Below, piece by piece: positions 17,518-25,546 of a stretch of DNA of 64,000 nucleotides. How positions within the stretch are numbered: the stretch's first letter is position 1; each line of letters opens with the position of its first letter. The notes beneath the pieces were generated by a model. The model did not search any database and had not been told where the DNA came from. It saw only the letters and a list, made by a program, of their open reading frames with translations. Origin of the DNA: an uncultured Candidatus Saccharibacteria bacterium (lineage in GTDB: Bacteria; Patescibacteriota; Saccharimonadia; Saccharimonadales; Saccharimonadaceae); NCBI GenBank assembly GCA_938040655.1, contig CALHZK010000011.1, positions 11,170 through 75,169 of the forward strand, given 5' to 3'. The position numbers were made by a program, and so were the translations under genes.

Positions 17518-18543
17518 ATGAACAGACTAGTTGTGATTATTCTTAACTGGAACGGTGCTGACGATACCATCGCCTGTATTGACTCATTGCGGCAACAAAA
17601 AACTGTCCCGTCGATCATTGTGGTAGATAATGATTCGTCCGACGATTCGCTCGCTCGCTTGCAGCAGTACAAAAAGCGCCACAGTAAAAGCGATCTCCGC
17701 TTGATCAAAAATACGCGAAACAGCGGCTTTGCCGGCGGCATCAATGTCGGCCTTCTGCATGCACTTGGTGAAGGATTTGAATATATTGGTATTCTCAATC
17801 CAGATGCTACGGCCGCAAAAATGTGGTCAACCGAGTTAATAAAGGAGCTTGATAAAAATCCAGAATATGGCTTGGCAACCGGTCTGCTTTTGAGCCGTGA
17901 TGGCAAAACGATTGACAGTACTGGTGACTTTTATTCAACGTGGGGGTTGGCGTTTCCGCGTGGCCGCGGCCAGCCAAGAAGCCAGGCTTCCAAAAAGGCC
18001 GAGCCGGTGTTTGGTGCGACTGGTGGCTCGGTGGTATTTCGAGCAAGTGTGTTTGAAAAAATTGGCCTATTTGATGAGCGGTTTTTTATGTATTACGAAG
18101 ATGTCGATATCAGTTTTCGGGCGCAACTTGCTGGCTTTCGCGTTCGCTACACTCCCCGAGCAATTGCTTACCATAAGCAAGGTGCCAGTTCACAGAAAGT
18201 ACCTGGTTTAACTGTCTATAACACCTTCAAAAATCTACCGCTGCTCGCGTATAAAAACCTACCGACAGGTTTATTGTGGAGTGTTCTCCCACGTTTTTGG
18301 TTGGCGTATTGGCTGTTTTACTTCAACGCAATTCGCCGTGGTAATGGCTGGGCGGCGACCAAGGGTATCGGAGCGAGTTTGCGGCTCCTCCCATACTGCA
18401 TCGCCTACCGGCACAAAAATCGACGAGCCCGTATTGTCACTGTCAAATATATTCGCTCGCTAATTTACAATGGACTCCCGCCGGTTGAGTCTGGTTTACA
18501 GCGGTTAATTCATCCTTTTAAAAGTCGCCGATCTAAAACATGA
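17518..18543 (+). CDS. family 2 glycosyltransferase, rhamnosyltransferase-like
   Basis: 341-aa GT2 enzyme of the WbbL/rhamnosyltransferase type: MNRLVVIILNWNGADDT at the N-terminus, VVDNDSSDDS, NPDATA in the donor DxD region, GATGGSVVFRASVF and FFMYYEDVDISFRA (the ED base motif). The ATG at 17518 is preferred over 17509 because the -10 box occupies 17505-17510 and family members start with this motif. A hydrophobic C-terminal region (about 240-270) may contact the membrane. Its stop overlaps the next GT2 gene by 4 nt. Confidence 0.87.
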   Translation: MNRLVVIILNWNGADDTIACIDSLRQQKTVPSIIVVDNDSSDDSLARLQQYKKRHSKSDLRLIKNTRNSGFAGGINVGLLHALGEGFEYIGILNPDATAAKMWSTELIKELDKNPEYGLATGLLLSRDGKTIDSTGDFYSTWGLAFPRGRGQPRSQASKKAEPVFGATGGSVVFRASVFEKIGLFDERFFMYYEDVDISFRAQLAGFRVRYTPRAIAYHKQGASSQKVPGLTVYNTFKNLPLLAYKNLPTGLLWSVLPRFWLAYWLFYFNAIRRGNGWAATKGIGASLRLLPYCIAYRHKNRRARIVTVKYIRSLIYNGLPPVESGLQRLIHPFKSRRSKT

Positions 18544-19499
18544 GTATGAAAAAATGTATCACTATCCTTATCCCTACCTACAACGAGCAAGCGGTACTTC
18601 CCGAGCTCTTTCAGCGGCTCAATCAGCTGACACAAAAAACCGATAAATATCAGTTTGAATTCTTGTTTGTCGATGACGGCAGCCGCGATGCGACGCGCCA
18701 ACTACTGAGAGAACAGGCCGCACGAGACCCACGCATTAGCTACCTGGCGCTATCGCGTAATTTCGGCAAAGAAATCTCCATGACCGCTGGTATCGATCAT
18801 GTTCATAGCGATGCGCTAGTGATTATTGACGCTGATCTGCAAGACCCACCCGAGTTGATTCCTCAGATGATTCATTATTGGGAGCAAGGGTTTGATGACG
18901 TATACGCTCGCCGGCAAAGTCGCCGAGGCGAAACGTGGCTCAAAAAGAAAACAAGCCAGTGGTACTACAAACTTCTTCAGACCACTACCTCCATACCGAT
19001 CCAAGTCGACACTGGTGATTTTCGCCTGCTAGACCGGCGCTGTATCGAGGCATTACAACAATTTCGTGAAAGCCAGCGCAACACCAAGGCTCTGTTTAGC
19101 TGGATTGGTTACAAAAAGAAGGAAATCTACTACCATCGTGATTCACGACTAGCCGGCTCTACCAAGTGGAATTATCGACAGCTCATTAATCTCGCGATTG
19201 ATGGTATCACTAGCTTTACGACCGCACCATTACGGATTGCGGCTATCCTTGGTTTCATTATTTCGCTTGTAGCTTTTTTGTGGATCGTCTATCTACTGGT
19301 ACGGCCATTATTCGGTGTGCCGACCGGTGCTGGCTACTCATCATTGATGGCTACTATCCTATTTTTGGGCGGCGTGCAGTTGCTGTCTCTCGGAGTAATT
19401 GGTGAATATGTTGGCCGGATCTTCTTAGAGACAAAACGACGACCACTATATCTCATAGAGGAGCACCACACTGCCACGACAGCCAAAAAGCAATCTTAA
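18540..19499 (+). CDS. GtrB/DPM-like membrane glycosyltransferase
   Basis: 319-aa GT2 enzyme with the usual bactoprenol-phosphate sugar transferase layout: catalytic domain (about 1-225) with ILIPTYNE, VDDGSRD and IDADLQDPPEL (donor/metal site), RRSRRGETWLKK, then two C-terminal transmembrane helices (about 229-252 and 263-290). It probably makes undecaprenyl-phosphate-linked sugar at the inner membrane face. It is followed by an overlapping GtrA-like gene, the classical flippase partner. Overlaps the upstream GT2 gene by ATGA. Confidence 0.9.
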   Translation: MSMKKCITILIPTYNEQAVLPELFQRLNQLTQKTDKYQFEFLFVDDGSRDATRQLLREQAARDPRISYLALSRNFGKEISMTAGIDHVHSDALVIIDADLQDPPELIPQMIHYWEQGFDDVYARRQSRRGETWLKKKTSQWYYKLLQTTTSIPIQVDTGDFRLLDRRCIEALQQFRESQRNTKALFSWIGYKKKEIYYHRDSRLAGSTKWNYRQLINLAIDGITSFTTAPLRIAAILGFIISLVAFLWIVYLLVRPLFGVPTGAGYSSLMATILFLGGVQLLSLGVIGEYVGRIFLETKRRPLYLIEEHHTATTAKKQS

Positions 19500-19878
19500 A
19501 TGGCGTTTTATATTAGTTGGCTGTGTTAATACGCTGATTGATTTCGGTCTCTTGTATATACTGACGAGTTGGGCTGCTTTGCCTCATCTGGTCGCTAATA
19601 TTATTTCAACCACAAGTGCTTTTTGTGTCAGTTTTTTTGCCAATCGTCGCTACACGTTTCGATCAACCCATCAACAGGCTGTGCAGCAATTTTGGCGTTT
19701 TAGCCTTGTCACCCTAAGTGGGTTATGGATTATCCAGAGTGGTGTCCTCGCTGTCGCTATGCCGCTTCTGCAACGCGGCCTACCTCACGATGTTGCCCTC
19801 CTCGTTGGTAAGATAATCGCGACGGCAACTTCTCTCGTATGGAATTTTGTGCTTTATCGCCGGATAGTATTTAGATAG
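19471..19878 (+). CDS. GtrA-like membrane protein with probable CTG start
   Basis: 135-aa protein with four transmembrane helices matching the GtrA family, thought to flip or assist undecaprenyl-phosphate sugars made by GtrB. The first helix contains FILVGCVNTLIDFGLLYIL and begins upstream of any ATG, GTG or TTG. The only upstream in-frame candidate is CTG at 19471, preceded by AGGAG (19459-19463) with ideal 7-nt spacing and lying inside the end of the GT2 gene. The alternative TTG at 19552 would delete most of helix 1. It ends 7 bp from the convergent khpB gene. Confidence 0.75.
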   Translation: MPRQPKSNLKWRFILVGCVNTLIDFGLLYILTSWAALPHLVANIISTTSAFCVSFFANRRYTFRSTHQQAVQQFWRFSLVTLSGLWIIQSGVLAVAMPLLQRGLPHDVALLVGKIIATATSLVWNFVLYRRIVFR

Positions 19879-19885
19879 AAATCCT

Positions 19886-20347
19886 TTAGTCGTCTTTTTT
19901 ACTCATCACTAAGTGGCGCGCCCGACCCTCACCTTCAGAGTGTGTCTCGACATCGTTGTATTCGCTGGCCACATGGTGCACCACCCAGCGGTCGGCTGCA
20001 TTGAGATCGATCATCTTTGTCTCACCAGTCTGGCGGACGTAGTCGATCCAGCCACGAGCTTTTTCAGCAATTTTTTCAGCATGCTGTTTCTTGTAGTCAG
20101 CGATATCGACATTGACACGAGTAATAGCCGCCTCATTATTACGTAGTGTTGTCGACACTAAATATTGTAGGCTACGCAAAGTCTCTGCCCCACGCCCAAT
20201 AAGCAAACTATTTCGCTCACTCGAAGGAATGGTCGCAATAACCACCTCGCCCTCTAGTCGTACCGTCACATCGATATTGAGATCAAAAAACGCCAGTATG
20301 TCTTCTAGGTATTTCTTTACAAATGCAAGCGTTGCATCTTGATCCAT
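19886..20347 (-). CDS. khpB: KH-R3H RNA-binding protein (Jag/KhpB)
   Basis: 153-aa cytosolic RNA-binding protein. A KH domain (about 30-90, with LLIGRGAETLRSLQYLV at the GxxG loop) is followed by an R3H domain (about 95-150, containing RWVVH). The Jag_N domain found in many homologues is absent, as in short versions. It follows yidC in the conserved rpmH-rnpA-yidC-jag order near the origin. In firmicutes KhpB regulates cell division and envelope synthesis; that role here is inferred. A clear AGGAGAGG Shine-Dalgarno precedes the ATG. Confidence 0.92.
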   Translation of the reverse strand: MDQDATLAFVKKYLEDILAFFDLNIDVTVRLEGEVVIATIPSSERNSLLIGRGAETLRSLQYLVSTTLRNNEAAITRVNVDIADYKKQHAEKIAEKARGWIDYVRQTGETKMIDLNAADRWVVHHVASEYNDVETHSEGEGRARHLVMSKKDD

Positions 20348-20356
20348 AGTCCTCTC

Positions 20357-21283
20357 CTATTCTTTGGCTTTAATGCGAGTAACTCGGGCTTCGGTTGCTT
20401 CCTTAGCTCGTTTTTTGGCAGTTGGTTGAGACGAACGTGATGCTGGCGACTTTTTCTGGGCGATCTGCTGTAGTTCTTCTTTGTCTTGTCGTAAAATAAT
20501 TGCGTTTTGGCCATATGCGACTGCATTAGCTGTGGCGATATAGAGCGCTAGCGCCCCCGGCAGGCTTATCATGATCAAAAAGAGAGTTATTGGCATGATC
20601 TTCATCATCTTACGCATGACGATCGCGTTGATTTCAGACTGGTCAGCCTCTTTCCCTTGACTAGCTTCTGCCAATACATCACGGAGGCGGCGCTTACTTT
20701 CAGTGTTCGGCGACATCTGCCGAGAGGTGAGATACTGCAACACTGCCGCCACCAACGCCAGTACTACCAACCCAAACGCTACGCCCTTTGGTGACATAGC
20801 TTGCTGAGTCAGGTCAACAATACCGAGGAAATTCTGGTTGAAATTATCCGGCGCAGCAAGCAGCTGCTTGACTGCCGGCCACCCCTCTATAAAGTCGTAG
20901 GTATACTTTGCCAGCTCGTTTCGATGCAGCGCAAACAGCTGAACCACTCGATAAATCCCAATCAACACTGGCAATTGAATCAGCAATACACCAATTGACC
21001 CGACCGCACTGACATTGTGCTTTTTATAAAGATCCATCATCGCCAGAGCTTGCATCTGCCGGTTGTTTTTGTATTTGGTTTTTATCTTGGCTAACTCTGG
21101 CTGCATTTTACGCATAGCTTTTGCCTGATGAAGCTGTTTCTTCACGAGCGGCCATAGCAAAAAGCGAACTATCATCGTCAACAAGATGATACTGACACCA
21201 AAATCACCCCCCGGAATCAAGGCATAAATCGCCATCAGTAAATTGAAAATCGGTTGTACGACAACCACGTCAAACAAATTCAT
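20357..21283 (-). CDS. yidC: YidC/Oxa1-type membrane protein insertase
   Basis: 308-aa insertase of the short Gram-positive type, with an N-terminal helix, the hydrophilic groove region with VRFLLWPLVKKQLHQAKAMRKMQPEL (conserved Arg in helix 1 region), then further helices, and a Lys/Arg-rich C-terminal tail (about 265-308) expected to touch the ribosome. No large periplasmic domain is present. The -10 TATAAT at 21291-21296 lies 7 nt upstream of the ATG, predicting a leaderless mRNA. It helps insert envelope proteins, including the many small membrane proteins in this window. Confidence 0.93.
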   Translation of the reverse strand: MNLFDVVVVQPIFNLLMAIYALIPGGDFGVSIILLTMIVRFLLWPLVKKQLHQAKAMRKMQPELAKIKTKYKNNRQMQALAMMDLYKKHNVSAVGSIGVLLIQLPVLIGIYRVVQLFALHRNELAKYTYDFIEGWPAVKQLLAAPDNFNQNFLGIVDLTQQAMSPKGVAFGLVVLALVAAVLQYLTSRQMSPNTESKRRLRDVLAEASQGKEADQSEINAIVMRKMMKIMPITLFLIMISLPGALALYIATANAVAYGQNAIILRQDKEELQQIAQKKSPASRSSQPTAKKRAKEATEARVTRIKAKE

Positions 21284-21308
21284 GCTGATTATTATATCAG
21301 ATACCGGC

Positions 21309-21656
21309 TCATTTATATAGCCCCGCCTGAGCGAACAGCTGTGATATTATCGCCTGCAGGTCTTGATGACTCTTCTGCAACACCTCGGCCGAAAACACCA
21401 AGATTGCCACATCTTGGTTAGTTTTTAACAGAGGTAATTGATGGCGAATAATCTCATACACTCGCCGCCGAACTCGGTTACGCCCTACTGCTGATTTAAG
21501 AATTTTCTTACTAATCACCACCGCAAACCGGCTCGATCGACGCCGTGGATTATTACTATATTTAATAGTCAGCAACGATGAACGAACTGCTGCACCACGC
21601 GCATATAAAAACCGTAAACTACCGTGCCCATGAAATCGATACCGCTGCCCTAGCAT
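21309..21656 (-). CDS. rnpA: ribonuclease P protein component
   Basis: 115-aa basic protein that assists the RNase P RNA in tRNA 5' maturation. It has the family signature VGRNRVRRRVYEIIR and the upstream FAVVISKKILKSAVGRN segment, normal length and high Arg/Lys content. The TATACT box at 21663-21668 ends 6 nt before the ATG and no Shine-Dalgarno is visible, so translation is probably leaderless. It sits between yidC and rpmH; the terminator hairpin at 21682-21715 separates it from rpmH. Confidence 0.93.
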   Translation of the reverse strand: MLGQRYRFHGHGSLRFLYARGAAVRSSLLTIKYSNNPRRRSSRFAVVISKKILKSAVGRNRVRRRVYEIIRHQLPLLKTNQDVAILVFSAEVLQKSHQDLQAIISQLFAQAGLYK

Positions 21657-21681
21657 ACGATAAGTATATCATTATAAATGT

Positions 21682-21715
21682 AAAACCCCACTCATAATCT
21701 GCAGTGGGGGTTTAC
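21682..21715 (-). terminator. intrinsic terminator after rpmH
   Basis: Strong stem AAACCCC.CACT / AGTG.GGGTTTT around a 10-nt loop, followed by TTTT on the minus strand, located directly after the rpmH stop. The stem can also form on the plus strand. Confidence 0.75.
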
Positions 21716-21716
21716 A

Positions 21717-21854
21717 TCAAATCGCAAGTTTTGCGCGACCTTTGAGCCGGCGGCGCTTCAAAACGGCGCGACCCGCCTTGGTCGACACCCGTGCCCGAAA
21801 CCCATGTGTCTTGGCGCGGTGTCGCTTATGTGGTTGAAATGTTCGCTTTGGCAT
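21717..21854 (-). CDS. rpmH: 50S ribosomal protein L34
   Basis: 45-aa very basic protein reading [20 protein letters not shown] at its start and [12 protein letters not shown] at its end, the classical bL34 sequence. It is too short for most ORF lists but unmistakable. It lies upstream of rnpA as in nearly all bacteria and marks the origin region. It diverges from dnaA across the 216-bp DnaA-box region. No convincing Shine-Dalgarno is seen: GGCGAT precedes the ATG. Confidence 0.96.
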   Translation of the reverse strand: MPKRTFQPHKRHRAKTHGFRARVSTKAGRAVLKRRRLKGRAKLAI

Positions 21855-21903
21855 ATCGCCTTATAGTGTAGCTTTTTTTGGTCAGTTTTTCAAGCTAGCA
21901 TAA

Positions 21904-22015
21904 TTTTCCACTTTTTGGAGTGGGTTTTCCACTATACTATCAGGGGTAGTAATTTATTGTGGAAAACCCACAGTTGGGTCATAAATTTTTGCCATGTGAC
22001 ACTACTTGTGGAAAA
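21904..22015. other. DnaA-box-like cluster upstream of dnaA
   Basis: Four TTTTCCACt/a sites: 21904-21912 and 21925-21933 on plus, 21958-21966 and 22007-22015 on minus. The middle two lie in a perfect 13-bp inverted repeat (21920-21932 and 21959-21971, GTGGGTTTTCCAC and its complement). They could serve origin function or dnaA autoregulation. Confidence 0.55.
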
Positions 22016-22035
22016 CTCAATTTTTTTGTTATAGT
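22006..22035 (+). promoter_or_regulatory. dnaA promoter
   Basis: TTGTGG (22006-22011), 18-bp spacer, TATAGT (22030-22035). The -35 overlaps a DnaA-box-like site, so DnaA could repress its own gene. Confidence 0.5.
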
Positions 22036-22070
22036 AATCTACGGAATCAGATAAAACTAAGGAGACGGCG

Positions 22071-23438
22071 GTGCTGATAAATAGTCGAGCAGTGTGGCAG
22101 GGTGTGTTAGGTGAGATGGAACTGTCAATTCCTGCTTCTTCGTTTTCAGCCTGGTTTCGCTCGACTGAATTAGAAATTGTTTCGGATAATGAAGTCGTCG
22201 TCATAGCACCAAATATTTTTGTCAAAACCCAATTAGAAAAACGCTACCGCCAACAAATTACCGAGTGCTTGGAGAAAAATGGTCTTATCTCGCCGACGGT
22301 CCGCTTTCGAATTAAGTCAAACAAAGACAGCAAACCGCGCCTGAGCCGCGACGAGCCAAAGCCAGCAGCAGCCAAAGAGCCACCCACCAATACCCCGCCG
22401 CGTATCGGCAGAAAAACTACGCCGGGCAACCTCAATCCGCGATATACTTTTGATAACTTTATTGTCGGCTCGAGTAACGACCTCGCCCACGCTGCTTGCC
22501 AGGCAGTCGCTGACAATCCTGGCACCAAATATAATCCGCTCTATCTCTATGGTGGATCCGGTCTTGGTAAAACGCACCTTATGCAAGCAGTTGGCAATGA
22601 AATCATCCGGCGACAACCGACTGCTCGAGTCCTCTACACGACGATCGAAACTTTTGTGAATGAGTTTGTTGACTCGATTCGCTTTAAGAAAAAAGGGTTT
22701 TCTGATAAATATCGCAATGTCGATGTGCTTATCGTCGATGATATGCAATTTATCGCCAATAAAGAACAGACACAAGATGCCTTCTTTCATACTTTTAACG
22801 ACCTTCATCAGAATGATAAACAAATCATCATCAGTTCTGATAAGCCTCCCAAGAGTATCCCTACATTGACCGACCGACTGCGTAGCCGTTTTGAATGGGG
22901 GATGACAATCGATGTTCAAATGCCAGACTACGAGACTCGCTGTGCTATTGTCACCGCCAAAGCAAGCCTTAGTGGCGCTGAATTGGCGAGCGATGTGGTT
23001 GAATTTTTGGCAGCGAACTTCAAGACGAACATCCGCGAGCTCGAGGGCGCACTCAACCAACTACTCGCTTACGCTGAGATGCAAAATATTGTACCAGATG
23101 TCGAAATCGCCGAAGGACTACTCGGCAACGTCAAACGGTCGCGACCACGGCACATTACGGCTCGTCAGATTTTAGAGAAAACGGCTCGTCACTTTGGTGT
23201 CGAAGTGAAAGATATCTGCTCACCAAAGCGCGATAAATATATTATGCAACCTCGCCAGATTGCGATGTATCTACTCCGGAGCGAGCTAAAAATGAGCTTC
23301 CCAAAAATCGCCCAAGAGCTTGGCCGTAAAGACCACACCACTGCAATGTATGCAGTTGAAAAGATTACCAAAGAGAGCCTGGTAAATATCGCGGTTCGAG
23401 AACAGATCAACGATGTCCGCGACAAGCTCTACGTGTAA
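22071..23438 (+). CDS. dnaA: chromosomal replication initiator protein DnaA
   Basis: 455-aa AAA+ initiator that binds DnaA boxes and opens the origin. N-terminal domain I (about 1-80), a Pro/Lys-rich linker (about 85-120), AAA+ domain with YTFDNFIVG, Walker A GGSGLGKTH and Walker B VLIVDDMQFI, and the C-terminal duplex-binding domain IV with the signature ELGRKDHTTAMYAVEKI. The length is typical. The start is GTG at 22071 with AAGGAG about 7 nt upstream. It is flanked on both sides by DnaA-box-like clusters and followed by dnaN, the standard bacterial origin arrangement. Confidence 0.97.
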   Translation: MLINSRAVWQGVLGEMELSIPASSFSAWFRSTELEIVSDNEVVVIAPNIFVKTQLEKRYRQQITECLEKNGLISPTVRFRIKSNKDSKPRLSRDEPKPAAAKEPPTNTPPRIGRKTTPGNLNPRYTFDNFIVGSSNDLAHAACQAVADNPGTKYNPLYLYGGSGLGKTHLMQAVGNEIIRRQPTARVLYTTIETFVNEFVDSIRFKKKGFSDKYRNVDVLIVDDMQFIANKEQTQDAFFHTFNDLHQNDKQIIISSDKPPKSIPTLTDRLRSRFEWGMTIDVQMPDYETRCAIVTAKASLSGAELASDVVEFLAANFKTNIRELEGALNQLLAYAEMQNIVPDVEIAEGLLGNVKRSRPRHITARQILEKTARHFGVEVKDICSPKRDKYIMQPRQIAMYLLRSELKMSFPKIAQELGRKDHTTAMYAVEKITKESLVNIAVREQINDVRDKLYV

Positions 23439-23509
23439 AACCTGCGAAAAACATGGGTAAAATTTGTCGAAAGGTTTGGCAGTGTATCCACTGCCGGCTC
23501 ATAATGAAT

Positions 23510-23691
23510 CGGCACGATTTATAGGCCGTGGACAACCCGCCGACTATCCACTCAAATTCCCCGATCCATCCACTGACCTATCCACAGCAACCACTCCGAC
23601 ACTACCCCTGATAAATCAGGACTTTTACCCAGTTTACACAACACTTATTATTATCAAGACAAAAGAAATATAAAAAGGTATAATAGATATT
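23510..23691. other. probable oriC between dnaA and dnaN
   Basis: The 253-bp dnaA-dnaN gap holds four DnaA-box-like sites close to TTATCCACA: 23527-23535 (minus, TTGTCCACG), CTATCCACT 23544-23552, CCATCCACT 23566-23574 and CTATCCACA 23578-23586. An A/T-rich tract at about 23630-23690 follows and could be the unwinding element. The spacing between the three plus-strand boxes is 22 and 12 bp. Confidence 0.6.
23679..23684 (+). promoter_or_regulatory. -10 box of leaderless dnaN
   Basis: TATAAT ends 7 nt before the dnaN ATG at 23692, so the transcription start should be the A of the start codon. A weak AAGACA lies 17 bp upstream. Confidence 0.6.
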
Positions 23692-24792
23692 ATGAAGTTG
23701 ACTGTCACCCAAGAAAACCTCGCCAAATCACTCGCTATCATTAGTCGAGTAGCTAGTAGTCGCAACGAGCTGGCTATTTTAAATAATATCTTGCTACGTA
23801 CTGATGGCGGTCGACTCTTAATCGCCGCGACAAATTTAGAGATTGCATCGACGCAGTATATTGGCGCAAAGGTTGAGCAGCCAGGGTCAATCACGGTGCC
23901 AGCGCGGCTGGTGTCAGAATTTGTCTCAAGCTTGCCAAGTGGTACAGTTGAGCTGGAAGTAAAAAATGATCATCTCCACATTACGGCTGGTAAATTCTCT
24001 TCGGTGATTAATGGCGTGGTGGCTGATGAGTTTCCAGAGCTGCCGACTGTCAATGAGGCTGATTCGGTCAAAGTGACCGTTCCGATAGATGCTTTCAAAA
24101 AGGCTGTTTCACAGGTACTGATCGCTGCCAGTAACGACCTCACACGAGCCGTCTTGACTGGGGTATATTGGCATACGTATGAGGGAGTGCTCTACTTGGC
24201 GGCGACTGATGGCTATCGATTGGCCGAAAAACGCTGCCATACGATAGATCAGGATATTGCGGCGGTCATCCCTGCCTCAACTCTCCAAGAAGTGATGCGA
24301 AGTCTGCAGGATGTCTCAGAAGATATGACGATTTTCTTTGATGAGACGCAGGTTTGTTTTTGGACAGCCGACATGGAGATTATTAGCCGCTTGATTGACG
24401 GAAAATTTCCTGATTATCGACAGCTCATCCCCGCGAAGTCAGAGACGACGATCACAGTGAAAAAGGCTGATTTTGCTCGGATCACCAAAGTGGCGAGCCT
24501 ATTTGCTCGCGAGTCAGGCGGCGGTATTACGCTACTGGCCTCACACGAGGACTCTCTGCTGTCGATACACTCAATTGCCTCTGAATTAGGCGAAAACACC
24601 TCTGAGGCAAGTGCTCAGGTGACGCATGATGGGCAGATTACCCTCAACTCTCGCTACCTGATAGAAGCGCTCAATGTGATCGATGGCGACGAGGTGACAT
24701 TTGCCTTCAGCGGTAAACTGTCGCCATGTATCATCCGTCAGGATGCCAAACAGACCGATTACACACACATTATCATGCCGCTCAAAAGCTAA
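23692..24792 (+). CDS. dnaN: DNA polymerase III beta sliding clamp
   Basis: 366-aa ring clamp that tethers the replicative polymerase. The N-terminus MKLTVTQENLAKSLAIISRV, three repeated clamp folds (about 1-120, 127-245 and 248-366) and the hydrophobic-cleft C-terminus ending IIMPLKS are typical. It starts 7 nt after a TATAAT box with no Shine-Dalgarno, so it is probably leaderless. It ends only 3 bp from the convergent last gene of the secretion operon, with no terminator between them, so antisense read-through is possible. Confidence 0.97.
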   Translation: MKLTVTQENLAKSLAIISRVASSRNELAILNNILLRTDGGRLLIAATNLEIASTQYIGAKVEQPGSITVPARLVSEFVSSLPSGTVELEVKNDHLHITAGKFSSVINGVVADEFPELPTVNEADSVKVTVPIDAFKKAVSQVLIAASNDLTRAVLTGVYWHTYEGVLYLAATDGYRLAEKRCHTIDQDIAAVIPASTLQEVMRSLQDVSEDMTIFFDETQVCFWTADMEIISRLIDGKFPDYRQLIPAKSETTITVKKADFARITKVASLFARESGGGITLLASHEDSLLSIHSIASELGENTSEASAQVTHDGQITLNSRYLIEALNVIDGDEVTFAFSGKLSPCIIRQDAKQTDYTHIIMPLKS

Positions 24793-24795
24793 GTA

Positions 24796-25545
24796 TTAGT
24801 AAATCGAGGCGCGGATAATCGAGTACTCGATCTTATATTTAGCTGGGTCTAGGCCGACAGATTTGATCCAGTCGTTGATTTCCTTTTTGTATCCCTCGAC
24901 AGCCGCTGCAGGGTCGCTACGCTCGTCTGCGCCGCTGGTCTCGATTCTGGCTTTGAGTGTGTTAGATTGGCTGTCATAGGTGATTTTGTATGACAAAGTC
25001 TCTTTTGGTAAGAATTGTAGGATTGGGTCGTTTTCGCCGTGTGTCTCGCTAAACATGTCGTGACATTTGAAGTTTTTGTAAATGACATCAGCTTGGTCGG
25101 GGCACGATACTACCGTGCCCCACTCGTCGACATTTGTTTGATTGTTGTGGTTTTGTGCCCACTGGTAGGAGACTTTGTATGACTGCTGTAGCTTGGCGCT
25201 ATCGACAATAAAGCGCACTGTATGGACGCCGTTTTTATCGTCGTACTTCTGCGAGAAGCTATTCTGCCTGATGGTCAAGTCGGTGACATCTTTGCCAGCA
25301 ATCGGTTGTTTGAGATTTTGGTTAATTGTCTTTAGTAAATCGTTCTCAATATATTGGACAGTTCGGCGGTCACTCGGTTTACCGCGAGTCAGTTCGCTGA
25401 GATTCTTGATAGTCACGGCATCGCCAAACGGATTACTCGGGTAGAAGAATCGGTAGACCAGAAAGCTGATACTCGCGATCAACAAGATGATAATCACGCT
25501 GAGCGCTGCTTTTGCTTTCTTATCAAGGGCAGCGAACTGATTCAT
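24796..25545 (-). CDS. single-pass exported protein of the T4SS-like operon
   Basis: 249-aa protein with a short cytosolic N-terminus, one transmembrane helix (about 13-32) and a large extracytoplasmic region (about 35-249) with two Cys (about 145-165). The topology resembles VirB8-type assembly factors, but no family motif can be confirmed. Last gene of the minus-strand secretion operon; its ATG lies 1 nt after the stop of the CHAP/lysozyme gene, so it is co-translated. An assembly or accessory role is inferred from this coupling only. Confidence 0.72.
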   Translation of the reverse strand: MNQFAALDKKAKAALSVIIILLIASISFLVYRFFYPSNPFGDAVTIKNLSELTRGKPSDRRTVQYIENDLLKTINQNLKQPIAGKDVTDLTIRQNSFSQKYDDKNGVHTVRFIVDSAKLQQSYKVSYQWAQNHNNQTNVDEWGTVVSCPDQADVIYKNFKCHDMFSETHGENDPILQFLPKETLSYKITYDSQSNTLKARIETSGADERSDPAAAVEGYKKEINDWIKSVGLDPAKYKIEYSIIRASIY

Positions 25546-25546
25546 G

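Noticed and set aside
22317..23060. 247-aa minus-strand ORF inside dnaA
   Set aside because: Fully antisense to an unmistakable dnaA; no promoter; shadow of codon structure.
23464..23673. ORF in the dnaA-dnaN gap
   Set aside because: It runs through DnaA-box-like sites and the A/T-rich region; low-complexity composition and no start signal.
23438..23692. Possible CRISPR or tandem repeat array at the origin
   Set aside because: The repeated ATCCAC units are short DnaA-like boxes with irregular spacing, not equal-length spacers.
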